From contig CAYWJT010000019.1 of the NCBI GenBank assembly GCA_964458655.1, positions 1-39,511 on the forward strand: a DNA stretch of 39,511 nt, written 5' to 3'. Every line of letters begins with the position of its first letter. Position 1 is the first letter of the stretch. The notes beneath the pieces are model-generated. The model was not told where the DNA came from, did no database searches, and saw only the letters and a list, made by a program, of their open reading frames with translations. Made by a program: the position numbers and the translations under genes. This document shows positions 35,368-39,511 of this stretch, in pieces. The DNA comes from CAYWJT01 sp964458655. Lineage in GTDB: Bacteria; Acidobacteriota; Aminicenantia; Aminicenantales; Saccharicenantaceae.

Positions 35368-36547
35368 GCAATTCTCCGACGCAGTCGAGTATGGCCCGGC
35401 TTATCTCCCGCTTGCCGGCTCTGGGCACGGCACGGACCTCGCCCGAGGGGTAGATTATATGGGCCTCGCTCTCGGTTTCGCCGAAACCGCTGCCGCCGCC
35501 GACGCGGTTGGCGACCATCAGGTCGGCCTTCTTGGCCAGCATCTTCCTCCGGGCGTTGTCGACGACGTCATCGGTCTCGGCGGCGAAGCCGACGACGAGC
35601 TGTCCCTTCTTCTTGTTCCTGCCGAGGAAGCTCAGGATGTCGGGCGTCCTTTCAAGCTCCAGCGCGGCGGCGACGCGCTCTTTCTTTATCTTGGCGGCCT
35701 CTACGCGCTTGAACCTGAAGTCGCCGACGGCGGCGGCCATTATGACCGCGTCGGTGCCCTTGAACTCCCGTTTGACGGCCTTCTCCATCTCGGCGGCGCT
35801 TTCGACGCGGACGAATTTCACGCCCGCGGGAGGCTCAAGAGCGCTCGGTCCGGAAACGAGGGTGACCTCGGCGCCCCGCAGGCGGGCCTCCTCGGCCAAG
35901 GCGTAACCCATCCTTCCCGTCGACGGGTTTGACAGGAAGCGGACCGGGTCGAGGTATTCCCGGGTCGGTCCGGCCGTGACCAGGACCTTCCGGCCCTGGA
36001 GCGGCCGTCCGGCCGTGATGAGCCTGACGGCTTCCGCCACGATGAGATCGGGCTCGGCCAGCCTTCCGACGCCCTGCTCGCCGCAGGCCAGGTAGCCGCT
36101 GCCCGGCTCCACGAACCGCACGCCGGCGGCCTTGAGCCGGCCGATGTTGGCCTGGGTGGTCGGATGCAGGTACATGGCCTCGTTCATGGCCGGAGCGACC
36201 AGGACCGGCACCCGGACACAAAGGTAGAAAGTGGTCAGGAAATCGTCGGCCACGCCCGCGGCGAACTTGGCGATGACGTTGGCCGTGGCCGGCGCTACGC
36301 AGAGCAGGGCCACCTCCTCCGCGAGCGACACGTGGCTCAGGCTGCGGGCCTCCGGCTCATCGTACATGTCGACGATCGTCCGAAGTCCGGACAGGCTCGC
36401 GAACAGCAGCGGGGAAATGAGCCTGGTCGCGTTGCGGGTCATGATGACCTGGACATCGAAGCCCTGTTTCTGGAAGCCGCGCAGGACCTCACAGGCTTTG
36501 TAGATGCTGACGGAGGACGACACCCCCAGGGCTATCTTGGAGTTCAT
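35345..36547 (-). CDS. coaBC: Bifunctional phosphopantothenoylcysteine decarboxylase/phosphopantothenate-cysteine ligase
   Basis: CoaBC makes 4'-phosphopantetheine in two steps of coenzyme A synthesis. The 400-residue protein has an N-terminal flavin-dependent CoaC domain with the catalytic-histidine segment SLSHVSL, PAMNEAMY (PxMNxxMW type, W changed to Y) and the substrate-flap YLACGEQGVGRL. A C-terminal CoaB domain starts near GRKVLVTAGPTREYLDPVRFLSNPSTGRMG. It also has DFRFKR and GFAAETDD. The ATG at 36547 overlaps the gmk stop by four bases. The upstream frame extension is a shadow of gmk. Confidence 0.95.
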   Translation of the reverse strand: MNSKIALGVSSSVSIYKACEVLRGFQKQGFDVQVIMTRNATRLISPLLFASLSGLRTIVDMYDEPEARSLSHVSLAEEVALLCVAPATANVIAKFAAGVADDFLTTFYLCVRVPVLVAPAMNEAMYLHPTTQANIGRLKAAGVRFVEPGSGYLACGEQGVGRLAEPDLIVAEAVRLITAGRPLQGRKVLVTAGPTREYLDPVRFLSNPSTGRMGYALAEEARLRGAEVTLVSGPSALEPPAGVKFVRVESAAEMEKAVKREFKGTDAVIMAAAVGDFRFKRVEAAKIKKERVAAALELERTPDILSFLGRNKKKGQLVVGFAAETDDVVDNARRKMLAKKADLMVANRVGGGSGFGETESEAHIIYPSGEVRAVPRAGKREISRAILDCVGELLGKERKG

Positions 36548-37158
36548 CTTCTCCCTCCCCGGCGGCTGAAGCTCGCGAGGACCGGACGCAGGACGGCGGC
36601 GCGCGCCCCGACCCGGCAGCGCGCGGCGACGATGACCGCGGCCAACTCTTCCACCGCTCTGTCCAGCTCGTCGTTGACGACGACGAAATCGAACCGGGCA
36701 TGCTCCCTGACCTCGGTCCGGGCGTCCCTGAGGCGGCGGGCTACGGCTTCCGGCCCGTCCTGTTCCCTCGCGAGCAACCGCCTTTCGAGCTCTTCGGCCG
36801 ACGGCGGCATGATGAAGATCAGAACAGCTCCGGGGACCTTCTCGCGGACCTGGCGGGCCCCCTGAACGTCTATGTCCAGGATCAGGTCCGTTCCCCTGCC
36901 GGCCAGCTTGAGCTCCGCGAGCGAGGTGCCGTAGCGATGCCCGTGGACCACGGCCCACTCCAGGAACCGGCCGGCCCTGACCATGCGGGCGAATTCCGCC
37001 TCGGTTATGAAATGATAGTCGACCCCGTCCTTCTCGGAAGGACGGGGAGGACGCGTGGTGTGCGAGACCGAGAAGCGCAGGCCTGGAAGCCTCTCCATGA
37101 GGCCGCGGATGAGGGTCGACTTGCCGCAGCCGGACGGTCCGCTGACGACGAAGACCAT
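36544..37158 (-). CDS. gmk: Guanylate kinase
   Basis: Gmk phosphorylates GMP to GDP with ATP. The 204-residue protein begins MVFVVSGPSGCGKSTLIRGL, carrying the P-loop. It has the GMP-binding SVSHTTRPPRPSEKDGVDYHF and ILDIDVQGARQVR. The ATG at 37158 has AGGAGG immediately upstream and gives the standard N-terminus; a TTG 18 bases upstream is less likely. The C-terminal 15 residues are basic. Its stop overlaps coaBC, so no rpoZ (RNA polymerase omega) gene lies between them, unlike in many bacteria. Confidence 0.95.
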   Translation of the reverse strand: MVFVVSGPSGCGKSTLIRGLMERLPGLRFSVSHTTRPPRPSEKDGVDYHFITEAEFARMVRAGRFLEWAVVHGHRYGTSLAELKLAGRGTDLILDIDVQGARQVREKVPGAVLIFIMPPSAEELERRLLAREQDGPEAVARRLRDARTEVREHARFDFVVVNDELDRAVEELAAVIVAARCRVGARAAVLRPVLASFSRRGGRR

Positions 37159-37207
37159 CTGTCCTCCTTGCTCCAAGCCGGGGCCCGGGGCTCGGCCCGA
37201 GGCCCGC

Positions 37208-38089
37208 TCATTCTATGTTCTGAACGAGCTCCCTGATGCTCTCGACTTCGTTCTTGATGGCCAGGCATCCCCGGATGACCCGGATGTCCTGGGCCTTGGA
37301 GTTTATGGTGTTGGCCTCCCGGATGAGTTCCTGAGCCAGGAAATCGAGTTTCTTCCCGGCGGGCTCTTCGCCGCGGCCCTTCATTATCTTCTCCAGGTGC
37401 TCGAGGTGCATCCTGAGCCGCGTCAACTCCTCCGAGATGTCGTACTTCTGGATGAGAATAGAGACGTCTTCCGCGACCCTTTCACGGGAGATCCCAAGGG
37501 TATCTCCGCCGGACTCCTTTAGCCTGGCCAGGTATCTGCGCCTGAGCCGGTCCGGCTGTCTCTCGAACAGCTCCCCGACCCTGGCCGTCGCCCGGCGGAT
37601 CTTCCTGACATGGCCCTGGAGCCGCTTGACCGTCTCTCGACCTTCCCTGCGCCTCATGCGGATGACGTCGTCCAGGGTTCGCTCGAAGCAGCGTTCCAGG
37701 AAAGCGGCTTCCGCCCGGCTGAGCCTGGCCCTGCGCAGCTCATAGAGCTGGGGAATGCGGATCAGGCCGTCCAGGGAAAAATCGATCTCACGGCCCGTCC
37801 GCCTGGAAACCCGCCCGACCGTCGAAAGGATCTTCTCGAGCAGGCCTTGGTTGAAGGAGAAGCGCCAGCTTTCCGGCCGGAAGGAGGTCATCTCCAGGGT
37901 CACCTCCACCCGGCCGCGCTTGACCCGGCGCTGGCAGAGCGCCCGCAGGCGGCCCTCGGCCTCGCCCACGGGCGTCCCCTTGCAGAGCCAGTCGAAATGG
38001 CGGTGGTTGAGGGTCTTGACGCTGACCTTGAGGCGCATGGAGTCGCCGGAAAACTCCCTTTCCGCGAATCCGGTCATGCCTTTGATCAT
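37208..38089 (-). CDS. yicC: YicC-family endoribonuclease
   Basis: YicC proteins are a stress-associated RNase family. The 293-residue protein has the N-terminal signature MIKGMTGFAEREF, the middle motif VKTLNHRHFD, and the C-terminal DUF1732 segment KLDFLAQELIREANTINSKAQD (268-289 region) with the conserved EANTI. Length is normal. It is 49 bases upstream of gmk, a conserved pairing. Start at ATG 38089 with GGGAG upstream. Confidence 0.93.
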   Translation of the reverse strand: MIKGMTGFAEREFSGDSMRLKVSVKTLNHRHFDWLCKGTPVGEAEGRLRALCQRRVKRGRVEVTLEMTSFRPESWRFSFNQGLLEKILSTVGRVSRRTGREIDFSLDGLIRIPQLYELRRARLSRAEAAFLERCFERTLDDVIRMRRREGRETVKRLQGHVRKIRRATARVGELFERQPDRLRRRYLARLKESGGDTLGISRERVAEDVSILIQKYDISEELTRLRMHLEHLEKIMKGRGEEPAGKKLDFLAQELIREANTINSKAQDIRVIRGCLAIKNEVESIRELVQNIE

Positions 38090-38116
38090 CTATATAGCTC
38101 CCAACAGAGGCCGGCC

Positions 38117-39136
38117 TCAGGCCAGCTTGAACCAGGCGCGGATCAGCTCGCAGGCGTTGCGAGCCGAGCCGAAGGTAAGGTTGTCCGCGACGCCCCAGAT
38201 CCAGAAGCCTCGCGGGATGCCGCTGTCCTTCTTAATCGGGCCGACCGCCATGCTGTCCTTGCCCGCGACCGTGACGGACGAAGCCGTAGCGCCCTTTTGC
38301 CCGGCGGCCACGTCGAACAGCGGGCTGTTCATGTAGCAGGCTCGCAGGCCGGCCGGGTCGGTGTCCCGCTTCAGCTCCAGGTAGGTCATCACCGAATAAG
38401 TGTGGAAAACGGGCGCCAAGACGACGGAAAGCGAAAGATGGAACCCGGGCTGCAGCACGCGGCGAAGCTCCGAGAGGACTCGTCTCTCACGCTCGGAGAA
38501 GCCGTCGGAATCGAGGCGGCCCAGGTGGGACACCAGGTTGAAGGCCACCTGCCCGTGGAAGACCTTCTTGGGCATGGAAGTGCTGCCGAGCATGGCCACG
38601 CTCTGGTCGTACAGCTCCTGGATGCCCTTCTCTTCGAAGGCCGAAACGGGCTCGAGTATGACGGAAACGGCCCGCTCGATGCCGAAGGCCCTTTCGACCG
38701 GCGCGAGGAGGTGGGCCAGGATGACTGCCGCCGGGCTGGGATTGGCCGCCAGCGAAACGCCCGCGCCCGCCAGCAGGTCGTCGTTGACGCCGGCCACGAC
38801 GACGGGCACGTCAGGCCGGTCGTTCCAGGACTCGCTCAAGTCCAGGGTCCGGTAATCCCTTCCGGACGCGAAATGGCCGTGGTCCAGCGCCGGCCGCGGG
38901 TCGACGGCCAGTATGACCAGGTCCAGGCCTTCCAGCATGGCCGGGTCGAGGTGATGGACGACCTTGGGTTCCTCGCCGAACTGGCTGAGTTTGCTGTATT
39001 CCTCCTGGACGTCCGGGTCGTAGAACTCAACGGACTTGACCGGGATCCGCCCGCCGGCGAGCACGCTCTGGATCTCCTTGCCCCGCAGGGTGTCGGAGCC
39101 GATGATGGCTATGCGGAGTCCCCGGTCGGTTGCCAT
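38117..39136 (-). CDS. Aspartate-semialdehyde dehydrogenase-like protein lacking the catalytic cysteine (USG-1 type)
   Basis: This 339-residue protein has the Asd fold: an N-terminal Rossmann domain (LRIAIIGSDTLRGKEI) and a dimerisation domain. The active-site cysteine of Asd lies in NPNC; here the aligned motif is NPSP (132-135), with no cysteine. The second catalytic region, usually RVPVxxGH, reads LAPVFHTYSVM. It therefore cannot work as a normal Asd and resembles the USG-1 family, whose role is unknown. GAGGT precedes the ATG. It lies nine bases after the DUF465 gene and 27 before yicC. A different, active asd is expected elsewhere. Confidence 0.85.
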   Translation of the reverse strand: MATDRGLRIAIIGSDTLRGKEIQSVLAGGRIPVKSVEFYDPDVQEEYSKLSQFGEEPKVVHHLDPAMLEGLDLVILAVDPRPALDHGHFASGRDYRTLDLSESWNDRPDVPVVVAGVNDDLLAGAGVSLAANPSPAAVILAHLLAPVERAFGIERAVSVILEPVSAFEEKGIQELYDQSVAMLGSTSMPKKVFHGQVAFNLVSHLGRLDSDGFSERERRVLSELRRVLQPGFHLSLSVVLAPVFHTYSVMTYLELKRDTDPAGLRACYMNSPLFDVAAGQKGATASSVTVAGKDSMAVGPIKKDSGIPRGFWIWGVADNLTFGSARNACELIRAWFKLA

Positions 39137-39145
39137 GCTTCGACC

Positions 39146-39370
39146 TCAGGCCCGCTTGGCGAAATCGGACATGATGCCGTACATCCTGTCCTTGAGGGCC
39201 AGCTTCCTTTTCTTGAGCTCCTTCTCTTTGAGGACGTCATCCTCGTTGAGAGAGCCCTTGGCCTTGAGCTTCTCCAGGGACCTCTCGAGGGCCTGGTGCT
39301 CTTCGTGGATCTTCCTGAACTCTTCGTTCTCCCTGAGGAGCCTCTCTTTAAGGGTTTTTTCGTCGACCAA
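39146..39370 (-). CDS. DUF465 (YdcH-like) small coiled-coil protein
   Basis: This 74-residue protein is a helical hairpin of the DUF465/YdcH family, a group of abundant small bacterial proteins of unknown function. The sequence is almost all charged helix, with the family end KKRKLALKDRMYGIMSDF. The frame opens with TTG at 39370; GGGAGG and AGGA stand just upstream, and no in-frame ATG exists. It is the first gene of the asd-like/yicC/gmk run. Length is typical for the family. Confidence 0.85.
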   Translation of the reverse strand: MVDEKTLKERLLRENEEFRKIHEEHQALERSLEKLKAKGSLNEDDVLKEKELKKRKLALKDRMYGIMSDFAKRA

Positions 39371-39459
39371 TCCTCATCCTCCCGGCTTCAGGATACCATA
39401 ACGGGAGCCCCAAAAAAAGGCTCCGCCCTCTTCGCCATCGACAGCCTCCACACATACGG

Positions 39460-39511
39460 TGTTAGCAAAAGTTGAAAAGTGGACAGTTTAAAAATCAAAA
39501 GTGGACACGTG
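39460..39511. mobile_element. Probable insertion-sequence terminus (IS21-like), cut by the window edge
   Basis: The end of the window reads TGTTAGCAAAAGTTG and then two direct copies of AAAAGTGGACA (39475-39485 and 39497-39507), 22 bases apart. IS21-family elements begin with TG and carry short multiple terminal repeats of this kind where the transposase binds. Base composition drops sharply to AT-rich compared with the flanking genes. No transposase gene is visible, so the rest would lie beyond 39511. The host side (39371-39459) holds no gene; a small GGAGCC/GGCTCC hairpin with a 9-base loop is at 39404-39424. Confidence 0.55.

Noticed and set aside
39404..39424. A terminator next to the DUF465 gene
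   Set aside because: The T-run is in the loop rather than after the stem, and the hairpin lies upstream of the gene.

Overview
The window is a GC-rich, gene-dense bacterial chromosome segment. It holds about 38 protein genes, almost all conserved housekeeping or cell-envelope genes, and a probable insertion-sequence end at the right edge. I see no rRNA, tRNA, CRISPR array or prophage. The Gram-negative style type IV pilus cluster (pilMNOPQ with a secretin), a Ser/Thr kinase fused to TPR repeats, an MglA-like GTPase and exported or lipid-anchored proteins point to a diderm. The overall flavour (kinase-TolB-TPR receptors, zf-HC2 anti-sigma factors, heavy use of ATGA stop/start overlaps) fits Acidobacteriota or a relative such as Aminicenantes. 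That placement is inference from gene style only.

Layout. 1-2156 (+): the 3' part of ftsZ, overlapped by hutI (imidazolonepropionase). 2157-9730 (-): a PPC/DUF296 protein and an APC amino-acid permease; a zinc-ribbon/kinase/TolB-like/TPR receptor; comM/yifB; an MglA-like GTPase. 9882-11077 (+): a LOG-fold protein and truA. 11079-15186 (-): leuC, leuD and a beta-decarboxylating dehydrogenase, then tsaB and rimI, behind a clear sigma-70-type promoter. 15314-17955 (-): an ECF sigma factor, a membrane zf-HC2 anti-sigma factor and two exported proteins that end in the same uncharacterised domain. 18345-18641 (-): an RRM RNA-binding protein. 18817-20550 (+): sppA. 20544-26030 (-): an exported Pcm-like methyltransferase, a phosphohexomutase, an FtsB-like protein and a UvrD-type helicase with a C-terminal Fe-S nuclease. 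26172-32414 (+): coaD, pilM-N-O-P-Q and a lipoprotein, closed by a strong terminator. 32474-39370 (-): DUF465, an Asd/USG-1-like protein, yicC, gmk, coaBC, a family 4 uracil-DNA glycosylase and priA. 39460-39511: a probable transposon terminus with direct repeats.

How the genes fit together. The pil genes encode the inner-membrane alignment complex (PilMNO), its lipoprotein link (PilP) and the outer-membrane secretin (PilQ). An MglA-like GTPase in the same window belongs to a family that polarises such machines. The sigma/anti-sigma/exported-protein block looks like an envelope-sensing regulon and is the best candidate for an under-described system. The gmk-coaBC-udg-priA run is a nucleotide, coenzyme-A and DNA-maintenance operon.

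Several family members carry changed catalytic motifs. PriA has lost its Walker A motif and most helicase signatures but keeps all eight zinc cysteines. The Asd homologue lacks the catalytic cysteine. The phosphohexomutase has altered serine and sugar-binding loops. ComM lacks the usual CPCG cluster. The dehydrogenase next to leuCD has an isocitrate/homoisocitrate-type substrate motif rather than the leucine type.
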